Below, in pieces: positions 44,565 through 52,283 of a stretch of 64,000 nt of DNA (position 1 is the first letter of the stretch; every line of letters starts with the position of its first letter). The stretch is taken from NCBI GenBank assembly GCA_947307295.1, contig CAMZIQ010000003.1:62001-126000 (forward strand), given 5' to 3'. The position numbers and the translations under genes were made by a program. The stretch is from an uncultured Pseudomonadota bacterium (GTDB lineage: Bacteria; Pseudomonadota; Alphaproteobacteria; Rs-D84). Below the pieces are notes generated by a model. The model was not told the DNA's origin, made no database searches, and saw nothing but the letters and a program-made list of their open reading frames with translations.

Positions 44565-44621
44565 CTAGATTTTTTTTAATGCTGGTGTATAATATCTTTG
44601 AAATCATCATGGTGGTGATTT

Positions 44622-44672
44622 TAATGTGGATTTAACCTAACTTGTCCTGCATTAACGGACTAAATAAGGGAG
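44622..44672 (+). promoter_or_regulatory. SAM-II/SAM-V-like riboswitch upstream of metK
   Basis: AATGTG (44623-44628) can pair TGCATT (with G-T pairs) around a loop GATTTAACC..TTGTCC. The loop's GTCC can pair the downstream GGAC, and CTAAATAAGGG follows. This matches the SAM-II order (P1, GAUUUAACC loop, pseudoknot, CUAAAAAGGG), with the end covering the ribosome-binding site AAGGGAG of metK. That predicts translational repression by S-adenosylmethionine. Confidence 0.68.
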
Positions 44673-44678
44673 TTTTAA

Positions 44679-45695
44679 ATGAAAAAAACTGCAGAAGCGG
44701 TGTCCTTGGGACACCCAGATAAAACGGCTGATTATATTTCCTCTTATGTTTTAGATAGACTTATAGAACAAGATAAAGACATAAAGTATGCTGTTGAGGT
44801 TATGGTCAAAGATAACACAGTTATCTTAGGCGGAGAAATTAATACGATTGCGAATTCTGATGACATTGATATTTGGGTGCGAAATGCGTTGCGAGACATA
44901 GGTTATGATGAAGAATATTCTAAGCTATGGGGTGATTTTGCTATAAATATAAATAAATTGAAAATTTTGAATATGATTGGTAAACAATCGGCAGATATAA
45001 ATCGTGGCGTTCAACAAAACGGTTGGGGTGACCAAGGTGTTTTTGTTGGCTATGCGTGTAGGGGGGGTGAGAATATAAACCAAGAGCTATATCTTGCACG
45101 TAAATTAAATTCTGCTATATATAATCTTGCAAAATCTGATGTAAATTTAGGACTGGGATTAGATATCAAAACACAAATTACTTTGAACAATAATGGCGAT
45201 ATAGAAATAGCGATTGTTGCAGTTCCTATGTTAAAAGATATATTTTTACATAAATTTGTTCAACAAACTTTAGGAAAATCAGTTGGGAATATAATCATAA
45301 ATGGCACCGGCAGATATACTTTTCATTCATCAATTGCAGATTGCGGGATAACCGGACGAAAACTAGCATGTGATTTTTATTCAACTGCTGCACCGATTGG
45401 GGGCGGGTCTCCTTGGACAAAGGATGCCAGCAAAGCTGATTTGACATTGAATTTATATGCACGTAAACTAGCAGTTCAATATCTAGGCGATAATGACGAA
45501 TGTTTTGTATATCTGTCTTCTTGTATTGGTCGTTCAGAATTGCCAAGTGCAACAGTTAGAACTATTAAAGACGGTTTGACAAAATATCAAGATATAGTGA
45601 TTCGTAAAAAACCGCATGAAATCATATCAGAATTGGGTCTAAATCGCCCGATTTTTGCGCAGTTATGCAGAAAAAGTACTGGTCTGAATGAATAA
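44679..45695 (+). CDS. metK: S-adenosylmethionine synthetase, divergent short form
   Basis: 338 aa, shorter than the usual ~385. Conserved catalytic blocks remain: SLGHPDKTAD (ATP-binding His, Asp, Lys), GWGDQGVFVGYA, DIKTQITL, IADCGITGRKL and the phosphate loop APIGGGSPWTKDASKAD in place of the usual GGGAFSGKDPTKVD. It makes SAM from methionine and ATP. The placement behind a SAM-II-like element supports the assignment and suggests feedback control. The unusual loop sequence and short length suggest a divergent lineage. Confidence 0.88.
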   Translation: MKKTAEAVSLGHPDKTADYISSYVLDRLIEQDKDIKYAVEVMVKDNTVILGGEINTIANSDDIDIWVRNALRDIGYDEEYSKLWGDFAININKLKILNMIGKQSADINRGVQQNGWGDQGVFVGYACRGGENINQELYLARKLNSAIYNLAKSDVNLGLGLDIKTQITLNNNGDIEIAIVAVPMLKDIFLHKFVQQTLGKSVGNIIINGTGRYTFHSSIADCGITGRKLACDFYSTAAPIGGGSPWTKDASKADLTLNLYARKLAVQYLGDNDECFVYLSSCIGRSELPSATVRTIKDGLTKYQDIVIRKKPHEIISELGLNRPIFAQLCRKSTGLNE

Positions 45696-45965
45696 AAATA
45701 TTTTTATTTGAATAAATATGATAAAAAATCAATATCTTGATTCGAATCGATAAAAATTTATCTATATTTTGATTTTTTTATCGATTCCGAATCGTTTTTT
45801 TAGAGCATTTTTTGTAAAAACATATACAAAAACATGTTTGGTGTCCGAAAACCATACGAATCGGGGCTAAGAAAAGCATCCCAACACCGCACAAAACTCG
45901 ACTTTTTAAAAAGCAAGTAAAAAAATAAAAAAAATTATCTTTTTTATAATGAGATTTATATATAA

Positions 45966-46014
45966 ATACTGTATATTGTGTCAAAAGGGAGCGAAGAGAC
46001 ACAATATATAGTAT
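45966..46014 (+). promoter_or_regulatory. Two NrdR-type boxes upstream of nrdD
   Basis: ACACAATATATAGTAT (45999-46014) matches the NrdR box consensus acaCwAtATaTwGtgt at 15 of 16 positions. ATACTGTATATTGTGT (45966-45981) matches at 14 of 16. They are 33 bp apart centre to centre, about three helical turns. A TATAAT lies at 45945. The two boxes also form an inverted repeat able to make an RNA hairpin followed by T6. The rest of the 340-nt gap has AT-rich GATTCGAATCGAT-type palindromes and no gene. Confidence 0.75.
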
Positions 46015-46039
46015 TTTTTGTCAAATGAAGGGGATAAAT

Positions 46040-48097
46040 ATGGCTGTCGATACAAATGAAGTTAAAATTCAAGTTATATCCACACTAACGTGTGCGTTGA
46101 CTTCTATTAAAAAACGCTCTGGGGAAATAGTACCTTTTGATGTTAAAAAGATTTTTGATGCTATCAAAGCTGCTGTGGCTGTCACAAACGAAATTTCAGA
46201 TGCTGACATTGTAAAAATTACTCAGGATGTTTTGGTAAGATTGGATAAAAAATATGCTGATTCGATTCCTGATGTAGAAAACATTCAAGATGCGGTTGTT
46301 CAAACTTTGATGGATGCGCATGCTTATAAAACCGCAGAATCTTATATTATATATCGTCAAAAACGCGCTGAAACACGTGGTTCTTTGGTTGATGCAGTAT
46401 CTGTTATTGGTGACTATGTATCCGAAGCAGATTGGCGTGTCAAAGAAAATGCAAACATTGGTTATTCTATCGGTGGTTTGATTTTGCGTTCATCAGAACG
46501 TATGACTGCTGAATATTGGCTAAGTATTTATCCAAAAGAAGTTGCCGAAGCACACAAAACAGCGGCATTTCATATTCACGATTTGGGCTGGTTGACTGGC
46601 TATTGCGCTGGTTGGTCTCTGCGTGAATTGTTATACGAAGGTTTCAACGGTGTTCCTGGTTATCTGCAATGTGAACCGGCAAAACACATGGCCACAGCCG
46701 TATCTCATATGGTAAATTTCTTGGGTACATTACAAAATGAATTTGCTGGGGCCCAGGCATTTTCTTCGGTCGATACATATTTGGCACCTTATGTAAGATT
46801 GGATAAATTATCTTATAGTGATGTTAAAAATGCGATGCAGACTTTGGTATTTAATTGTTCTGTACCATGTCGTTGGGGAACTCAGACACCATTTATTAAC
46901 TTTACTTTCGATTGGACTTGTCCAAAAGATTTGCGCGAACAACGCCCATTTGTAGGTAAAAAGATGGTAGATTTCACATACGGTGATTTGCAACCAGAAA
47001 TGGATATGATTAACAAAGCGTTTATCGAAGTTATGACCGAAGGTGATGCGTTGGGACGTCCATTTACTTTCCCAATCCCAACATATAATATCACAGACGA
47101 TTTTCCTTGGGAACATCCAAATGTAAAGCCTTTGTTTGCATTGGCTGCAAAGTATGGAATTCCAAATTTCCAGAATTTCTTAAATTCTGATTTGAATCCG
47201 ACAGATGTTCGTTCTATGTGTTGCAGATTGCGTCTTGACGTTCGCGAATTGTTAAAACGCGGCGGTGGTTTGTTCGGCAGTGCTGAAAAGACTGGTTCTA
47301 TTGGTGTTGTCACAATCAATTTGGCACGCCTGGGATATAAACACAAGGGTGACCGCGAAGGTTTGTTGCGCGAATTGAAGACATTGTTGGATTTGGCACG
47401 TGATTCTTTGGAAATCAAACGTAAAATTATTTCCAAGAATTTGGAACGTGGCTTGTATCCATTTACGAAACGTTATCTGGGCAATTGGAATCATCACTTT
47501 TCAACTATTGGTGTGAATGGCGCGAATGAAATGGTTATGAACTTTACAAATGGTTCTGACAATATCGCGACAGTATTTGGTAAAAACTTAGTTTTAGAAG
47601 TAATGGATTTCATAAGAACTAATTTGGCAGACTTCCAAGAAAAAACAGGCAATCTGTATAATTTGGAAGCTACCCCAGCCGAAGGTTGTGCATATCGTTT
47701 TGCAAAAACAGATAAAAAGAATTTCCCTGATATTTTAACAGCGGGAACGGCAGATGCGCCTTATTATACTAATTCAACACAATTACCTGTGTATTTCACA
47801 GACGACCCATTTGTCGCTTTGGAACATCAGGAAGAATTACAACGCAAATATACAGGTGGCACGATGTTGCACCTTTATATGGGCGAACCAGTTTCATCTG
47901 GTGAAGCAGCCGAAAAAATCGTTCGGACAATCTTTGAAAATTACAAAGTGCCATATATGACATTGACACCTACATTTTCAATCTGTCCAAAGCACGGCTA
48001 TTTACCAGGCCGCCACGATTTCTGTCCGAAATGTGATGCAGAAATCGTTGCAAACAGTAATGATTGTCAATGCAAGTGCGGTGAAAACAATCAATAA
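46040..48097 (+). CDS. nrdD: Anaerobic ribonucleotide reductase catalytic subunit lacking its glycyl-radical segment
   Basis: 685 aa from the ATG at 46040 (AAGGGG upstream; ATG 46025 lacks a site). An N-terminal ATP-cone (KKRSGEIVPFDVKKIFDAIK.. AESYIIYRQKRAETR) provides allosteric control, then the barrel domain (FNCSVPCRWGTQTPFINFTF; EGCAYRFAKTDKK). Near the end, CPKHGYLPGRHDFCPKCDAE is the zinc-site region. Normally RxxGYxRPV with the radical glycine follows. Here the chain instead ends in a short tail with CQCKCGENNQ, and the glycyl segment is in the next gene. Reduces NTPs to dNTPs without oxygen. Confidence 0.92.
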   Translation: MAVDTNEVKIQVISTLTCALTSIKKRSGEIVPFDVKKIFDAIKAAVAVTNEISDADIVKITQDVLVRLDKKYADSIPDVENIQDAVVQTLMDAHAYKTAESYIIYRQKRAETRGSLVDAVSVIGDYVSEADWRVKENANIGYSIGGLILRSSERMTAEYWLSIYPKEVAEAHKTAAFHIHDLGWLTGYCAGWSLRELLYEGFNGVPGYLQCEPAKHMATAVSHMVNFLGTLQNEFAGAQAFSSVDTYLAPYVRLDKLSYSDVKNAMQTLVFNCSVPCRWGTQTPFINFTFDWTCPKDLREQRPFVGKKMVDFTYGDLQPEMDMINKAFIEVMTEGDALGRPFTFPIPTYNITDDFPWEHPNVKPLFALAAKYGIPNFQNFLNSDLNPTDVRSMCCRLRLDVRELLKRGGGLFGSAEKTGSIGVVTINLARLGYKHKGDREGLLRELKTLLDLARDSLEIKRKIISKNLERGLYPFTKRYLGNWNHHFSTIGVNGANEMVMNFTNGSDNIATVFGKNLVLEVMDFIRTNLADFQEKTGNLYNLEATPAEGCAYRFAKTDKKNFPDILTAGTADAPYYTNSTQLPVYFTDDPFVALEHQEELQRKYTGGTMLHLYMGEPVSSGEAAEKIVRTIFENYKVPYMTLTPTFSICPKHGYLPGRHDFCPKCDAEIVANSNDCQCKCGENNQ

Positions 48098-48131
48098 AAC
48101 AAACAACAAAAAAAAGAGAAAGGAGAAAAAC

Positions 48132-48311
48132 ATGAACCCACAAACAAGAACACCATGCGAAACATTTTCACGCTCAATGGGATATATTAGACCGGTAAAA
48201 AACTTTAATATCGGTAAATACGCAGAATTTTGCGAAAGAAAAACTTTTACAGAATCTAATTCTTTGACTGCTGGTGCACGTCACAAAGAATTGTTGAAAA
48301 TGGCTGCTTAA
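48132..48311 (+). CDS. Separate glycyl-radical domain of anaerobic ribonucleotide reductase
   Basis: 59 aa with an excellent ribosome-binding site (GAAAGGAG, 6 nt spacing), 34 nt after nrdD and in a different frame. The sequence TPCETFSRSMGYIRPVKNFN, followed by IGKYAEFCERKTFTE, is the canonical NrdD C-terminus, where SRxxGYxRPV carries the radical Gly. A 17-residue tail (NSLTAGARHKELLKMAA) follows. The layout recalls GrcA/YfiD, the detachable glycyl-radical partner of pyruvate formate-lyase. It is expected to assemble with the NrdD body and be activated by NrdG, encoded 16 nt downstream. Confidence 0.85.
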   Translation: MNPQTRTPCETFSRSMGYIRPVKNFNIGKYAEFCERKTFTESNSLTAGARHKELLKMAA

Positions 48312-48327
48312 TGTGGGTTTTGATGTT

Positions 48328-49032
48328 ATGAAGCAGATACAAATCGGCGGCCTGGTTTCCTTTACCACGATAGATTATCCTGGGAAACTGGCCGCTGTAT
48401 TATTTTTATGTGGATGTCCGTTTCATTGTGTATATTGTTCAAATGAACATCTTATACCAGTGGGTGAAGGCGAATATGACCCGGATAAAATCTTTGATTG
48501 GTTAAAAGCGCGTGTTGGTAAATTAGAAGGTGTTGTTTTTTCTGGGGGTGAAGCATTAATGCAGGCTGATGCGACAATTGAATATATGAAACGTGTCAAA
48601 GATTTAGGTTTTGCAATAGGTTTGCATACTAACGGCTTTTACCCAGATTTAATGAAAAAAATTGAAAATATCGTTGATTGGGTTGGTTTAGATTTTAAAA
48701 CTACGCGCAGAAATTATAAAGAATTGGTTGGGCTGGATATCGCATACGACAGAATGATTGAATCATTAAAATATTGGGTGTCAACAGGACGTGGTCTAGA
48801 GGTTCGCACAACATGTGACCCACGTTTTGTATCAAAAGAAGATTTGTTAGAAATTGCAAAAATATCATCAGATTTGGGTGTTAAAAATTTTGCTGTGCAA
48901 AAATATACCCCATATCACGAAGACGAAAATGCACAAACGACACCTGCAGACCGTGAACAATTTTTCAACGATGAAGAATTGAAAAAGAAAATAGAAAGTT
49001 TATTTGAAACTGTGATATGGAGAAATAATTAG
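48328..49032 (+). CDS. nrdG: Anaerobic ribonucleotide reductase activase, radical SAM
   Basis: 234 aa from the ATG at 48328; an in-frame GTG at 48313 is an alternative. FTTIDYPGKLAAVLFLCGCP leads into the cluster motif CPFHCVYC (CxxxCxxC), followed by VVFSGGEALMQ, the SAM-binding GGE. This is the NrdG2 form of the activase, which cleaves SAM to install the glycyl radical. A position directly behind nrdD and the small glycyl subunit completes the operon. A terminator follows. Confidence 0.9.
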   Translation: MKQIQIGGLVSFTTIDYPGKLAAVLFLCGCPFHCVYCSNEHLIPVGEGEYDPDKIFDWLKARVGKLEGVVFSGGEALMQADATIEYMKRVKDLGFAIGLHTNGFYPDLMKKIENIVDWVGLDFKTTRRNYKELVGLDIAYDRMIESLKYWVSTGRGLEVRTTCDPRFVSKEDLLEIAKISSDLGVKNFAVQKYTPYHEDENAQTTPADREQFFNDEELKKKIESLFETVIWRNN

Positions 49033-49062
49033 AAAAAAACGTCCCAAATGGGACGTTTTTTA
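49033..49062 (+). terminator. Rho-independent terminator after nrdG
   Basis: Stem AACGTCCC..GGGACGTT with A and T flanks; also serves the opposing gene. Confidence 0.88.
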
Positions 49063-49064
49063 TA

Positions 49065-49937
49065 TTAACGACTATAAACAACACCTAATAATTTTTTCAC
49101 GTCTTTGTCGGGCGATTTATTTGCTTTGATATTATCACCGATATTGCTTAAAAAGTTAATCACAGATTGAAATTTTTGACGTTCTGGCAAATAAATATCT
49201 GATGTTTCACCATATCCAATCAGAATATTTTTTGCACCATCGCCGTAATAATAGTGCATATCACGTGATGGTTCAGCAAAATGGGCTGCGCCAAAATCTA
49301 TCAAACCCGAAATTTGTTTTTTATCTTTATCAAACATCATATTGGCAAAATGCAAATCACCATGAACAAGCACTTTTTTGACAGGGTGATTAATTGATAA
49401 ATCTTCGTATCTTTCGCGCATTTTTTTAATATCAATAATTTCTTGCTTTGAAAAACAAGCGCGCACAGATTCAGAAAAATAATCGTTATATACATTAACG
49501 GTATCAGTATATTCGGAAACAGATAAGACTTTTTCAGAATCATCAAATTCAGAATCATGTAATTCACGCATGATACGACCAATCTGTTGCAATATACCGT
49601 TTTTTGTTTGTTCGTCAAAAGAATCGTGTAATTCTTGGGTATAAGTTATACCACTAACCAAAGATTCTCCAAAAATGAAACGATTATCATATTCACGGAT
49701 TCTGTACAGAATATGCGGAAAACCAAAAGACAACTTATCGCTTAGTTTTGATATGATATAGTCTTCGTGTTTTGCTTGTTTATAAAATTTTTCACCAATG
49801 TTTGAAATTTTAAAAACAATGTTTTTGTTTACCAGACAAGCGGTAGCAAATTTTCCATGACCCAAAACAGAAAAGTCATTGATTTGCAATTCTGGGAATG
49901 CATTTTTGATAATGTTAAAAAATTCGTGTTTATCCAT
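49065..49937 (-). CDS. Aminoglycoside/choline kinase-like phosphotransferase
   Basis: 290 aa from the ATG at 49937 (AAAGG upstream). The APH-fold catalytic loop LVHGDLHFANMMFD (HGDxxxxN) and metal-binding GLIDFGAAHFAEPSRDM are clear; the N-terminal lobe has LGHGKFATACLVNKNIVFKIS with the ATP-binding Lys. It phosphorylates a small hydroxyl compound, which could be a sugar, choline, an amino-sugar or a drug. A resistance role is not implied. It is transcribed alone, between the nrd operon and tRNA-Leu. Confidence 0.82.
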   Translation of the reverse strand: MDKHEFFNIIKNAFPELQINDFSVLGHGKFATACLVNKNIVFKISNIGEKFYKQAKHEDYIISKLSDKLSFGFPHILYRIREYDNRFIFGESLVSGITYTQELHDSFDEQTKNGILQQIGRIMRELHDSEFDDSEKVLSVSEYTDTVNVYNDYFSESVRACFSKQEIIDIKKMRERYEDLSINHPVKKVLVHGDLHFANMMFDKDKKQISGLIDFGAAHFAEPSRDMHYYYGDGAKNILIGYGETSDIYLPERQKFQSVINFLSNIGDNIKANKSPDKDVKKLLGVVYSR

Positions 49938-50045
49938 GTTAAACAACCTTTGTAATTTTGTGAATATATTGAATTTATGTTTTTTTTGTTGGTGCGGCGC
50001 TGGCGGGGGTGAGCCTATGGCCCACATAAAATACCAAGTTTATAT

Positions 50046-50104
50046 AAAAAAACATACACGCTTTTGGTGTATGTTTAGTTGTTTCTGGTGGCTCTGGTCG
50101 GAAT
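50046..50104 (-). repeat. Duplicate of tRNA-Leu 3' end plus terminator
   Basis: Identical over about 58 bp to 50238-50296: the hairpin ACATACACGC..GGTGTATGT, spacer, and the last 19 nt of tRNA-Leu including CCA (50086-50104). Offset is 192 bp. The 134 nt between the copies carry no convincing gene. Confidence 0.8.
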
Positions 50105-50277
50105 GTTATACCCCATCTGCGTTTTCACTTGATGGGTCCCCATCGACTCGTAAGATTCAAACTTCGCTGACGCTTGTTTTCATCAACTATCGTCCCGAAC
50201 CTTCGGTTCGCTTCCGACTCACAGCCCCTGACATAAACAAAAAACATACACGCTTTTGGTGTATGTTTAGTTGTTTC

Positions 50278-50362
50278 TGGTGGCTCTGGTCGGAATCGAA
50301 CCGACACTCCTTTCGGAACTTGATTTTGAGTCAAGCGCGTCTACCAGTTCCACCACAGAGCC
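50278..50362 (-). tRNA. tRNA-Leu (anticodon CAA)
   Basis: An 85-nt class II tRNA: acceptor GGCTCTG pairs CAGAGCC, the anticodon stem-loop is CTTGA-CTCAAAA-TCAAG, a variable arm is present, the T-arm is GTCGGTTCGATTCCGAC, and CCA is encoded. A terminator hairpin lies at 50239-50268. Confidence 0.94.
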
Positions 50363-50382
50363 AGAACAATTTACAACTGCTA

Positions 50383-50766
50383 TTATTTTGTTTTTTTTGC
50401 AGCTGCTTTCTTCGCTTCGACCTTTTTCACCAAACGAGCGCTGCGAGTTGGTTTATGAACCGGTTTTTTCGCAGGTGTTGCAGGTTTGCCGTTTTTCTTT
50501 TCAATGGCTTTTTTAATAGCAGCCATTTCAGGTGTTAAGCGAGAAATTGGTTTTGACATTACATAAGCATCCAATCCGCCATGTTTTGTCAATGTGCGCA
50601 ACCCAGCAGTAGAAATACGAAGGCTGAAATCACGAGCCAAAACATCGCTGTGGAATGTTAATGTTTGCAAATTAGGCAAGAATGTACGCTTTGTACGACG
50701 ATGAGAGTGCGATACATTCATACCGACCATAGTTTTTTTTCCAGTTACTTTACATACACGTGGCAT
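50383..50766 (-). CDS. rpmB: Large ribosomal subunit protein bL28
   Basis: 127 aa. The N-terminal [29 protein letters not shown] and [21 protein letters not shown] are the bL28 signature. A Lys/Ala-rich C-terminal extension of about 30 residues ([20 protein letters not shown]) makes it longer than the usual 80-100 residues. AAAGGA precedes the ATG. It is upstream of tRNA-Leu on the same strand and may be co-transcribed with it. Confidence 0.95.
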   Translation of the reverse strand: MPRVCKVTGKKTMVGMNVSHSHRRTKRTFLPNLQTLTFHSDVLARDFSLRISTAGLRTLTKHGGLDAYVMSKPISRLTPEMAAIKKAIEKKNGKPATPAKKPVHKPTRSARLVKKVEAKKAAAKKTK

Positions 50767-50969
50767 TTTAAATCCTTTAATTACTGGGCAGTAATTTATA
50801 ACAAAATTTGCAAAAAGTCAAGTAATGTTTTTATTTTTTGTTATATTATCACATAATTTGTGTTCAAATGCGGAAACTTTCAGGCAATAGATTATAATTT
50901 TTTACGAATCAAGCCGATATTTAGCAAAAAAAACTCTTGTGAATTTTTTAACAATATGCTACAACACTC

Positions 50970-51150
50970 GTGTCAGAAAGAGTTTTTCTGATGGGGTGTG
51001 ACTACCCGTTTTGAAGTGCGTCTAAGAATGGACGTTAAATGTCTCCAACGTTGTGGTTGGAGGGATGCGAATAATGCAAAGCAAAATAAGCACACAATTT
51101 CACTTCAAATTGTAGTCAACCTCCAACCGCCCTGATTTTTCGGCGGTTAT
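50970..51150 (+). ncRNA. Structured RNA of unknown class, possibly a 5' leader
   Basis: No ORF in the 410-nt gap between rpmB and the next gene. A possible promoter is TTGTGA-17-TACAAC at 50937-50965. Pairings are TCAGAAA/TTTCTGA (hairpin), TGACTAC with GTAGTCA, TTGAAGTG with CACTTCAA, and CTCCAAC with GTTGGAG. GGTTGGAGG (about 51054-51062) is complementary to CCTCCAACC (about 51120-51128), which overlaps the 5' arm of a hairpin AACCGCC..GGCGGTT. Mutually exclusive stems suggest a switch or attenuator. No known riboswitch core was recognised. Confidence 0.5.
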
Positions 51151-51176
51151 TTGTTTTAACGCAAAGGGGGAATTTA

Positions 51177-51980
51177 ATGAGACATTTATTAACCAGATTT
51201 TTTGCATGTATGATTGTGTGTGTGGGATTGTTTATTAGTCATACCCACGATGCGTTGGCATTGTTAGAACCAGCAGAACCTGGGTCTGAAGAATGGTTTA
51301 TGAATCATGTGGAGCTATGTGTAAGCAACAAAGAAATAAGATATTTTTGTGATACATATGACTATGAACAAGAAGATTATCAAGATTTTATAGAATTTGA
51401 CTTTTGTTATGAAGATTATGTGACGTTGGAAGAAGTATGCCCATATTCCATAGTCGCACACAATGAAATTTGTTCAGAAATACCCGGACAAACGTTTTCT
51501 GGTTGGAAAGAGTTGAATACGGGTGTTATATACCAACCAGGCGAAACTGAATTACCGTCAAATGATTGTGGTTTTATATTTCTTGCGCAATATGAAATGG
51601 TGAATACTGTTTCTCTTACTTGGTATAATGGCGATACGCAATTAACGGTTCCAAGCAACGCACAATCTTGTGAATATGGTGGAACCATGACTTTACCACC
51701 AGAACCAACACCGCCCGCACCAGGGTTAATATTTGATGGATGGACGATAAAAGTAATGGCACAACCAGATTGTTCTTTATTAACTGGTTTAGAATGTCGT
51801 TCAACCCCCGGTTGTTTCAAGCTCACGGGTCCCATGTGTTATAATTTAGTTGAAAGTTGTGCAAGTGTCACGGACCAAGAAACCTGTAACAAAAGTGGTC
51901 AATTAGGTAGGATGAATTGTGCGTGTTATTGGCGTAATGGATCGTGCGTGACCGGTGGTTGTGAACCAGGCATGATGTAA
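51177..51980 (+). CDS. Secreted Cys-rich protein with InlB-like repeats
   Basis: 267 aa. The signal peptide ends near ALA-L. An acidic Cys-containing N-terminal region (FCDTYDYEQEDYQDFIEFDF) precedes two partial InlB-type repeats (PGQTFSGWKELNTGVIYQPG, and SLTWYNGDTQLTV..GLIFDGWTIKV). The C-terminal 60 residues are Cys-rich (CSLLTGLECRSTPGCF.. CNKSGQLGRMNCACYW), resembling short disulfide-knot repeats. AAAGGGGG precedes the ATG. It is related in style to the surface proteins at 39150-43992 and follows a structured RNA. Confidence 0.65.
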   Translation: MRHLLTRFFACMIVCVGLFISHTHDALALLEPAEPGSEEWFMNHVELCVSNKEIRYFCDTYDYEQEDYQDFIEFDFCYEDYVTLEEVCPYSIVAHNEICSEIPGQTFSGWKELNTGVIYQPGETELPSNDCGFIFLAQYEMVNTVSLTWYNGDTQLTVPSNAQSCEYGGTMTLPPEPTPPAPGLIFDGWTIKVMAQPDCSLLTGLECRSTPGCFKLTGPMCYNLVESCASVTDQETCNKSGQLGRMNCACYWRNGSCVTGGCEPGMM

Positions 51981-52009
51981 GTTTTGGGTATATTCTTCTC
52001 TCTACCCAA

Positions 52010-52041
52010 AAACCCCGCTGAAAACTCAGCGGGTGTTTTTT
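52010..52041 (+). terminator. Rho-independent terminator
   Basis: Stem ACCCCGCTGA..TCAGCGGGTGT followed by T7. Confidence 0.85.
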
Positions 52042-52044
52042 ACA

Positions 52045-52088
52045 GACACAAATTTATTTGTGTCATTCCGAGCGAAGCGTGGGAATCT
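52045..52088. repeat. Intergenic repeat: hairpin plus ATTCCGAGCGAAGCG motif
   Basis: GACACAAATTTATTTGTGTC (inverted repeat) is followed by ATTCCGAGCGAAGCGTGGGA. The GTCATTCCGAGCGAAGCG type of sequence recurs between genes in many bacterial genomes. I saw only one clear copy in this window. Confidence 0.45.
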
Positions 52089-52225
52089 AGGTCATATTAT
52101 GTTTTTATCTTTTTTATAACAAGAAAAACTACCAAAATACACCTGAACTGCCGCTCTTTTGCAATAACACCAAGACCAAGGGTGTGGTAAATAAAAGGTA
52201 TAAGGCTGGGTTTATTGTCCGATGG

Positions 52226-52253
52226 CTTGAATTTATAAAAAATGCGACTATAT
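52226..52253 (+). promoter_or_regulatory. Candidate RpoH (heat-shock) promoter of clpB
   Basis: CTTGAA and CTATAT with 18 bp between CTTG and CTATAT, close to the alphaproteobacterial RpoH layout. It sits 31 nt before the clpB ATG. Confidence 0.5.
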
Positions 52254-52283
52254 AAATGGCATAAGAAAACAAGAGGTAATTCA

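Noticed and set aside
45778-46002. 74-aa minus-strand ORF between metK and nrdD
   Set aside because: Low-complexity Phe/Tyr-rich translation of AT-rich regulatory DNA; overlaps the NrdR boxes and lacks a start site.
49065-49937. Aminoglycoside resistance gene
   Set aside because: The APH fold is clear, but the fold covers many kinases and nothing points to drug modification.
49879-50538. 219-aa plus-strand ORF
   Set aside because: It runs through tRNA-Leu, its duplicate and the rpmB reverse strand; no ribosome-binding site.
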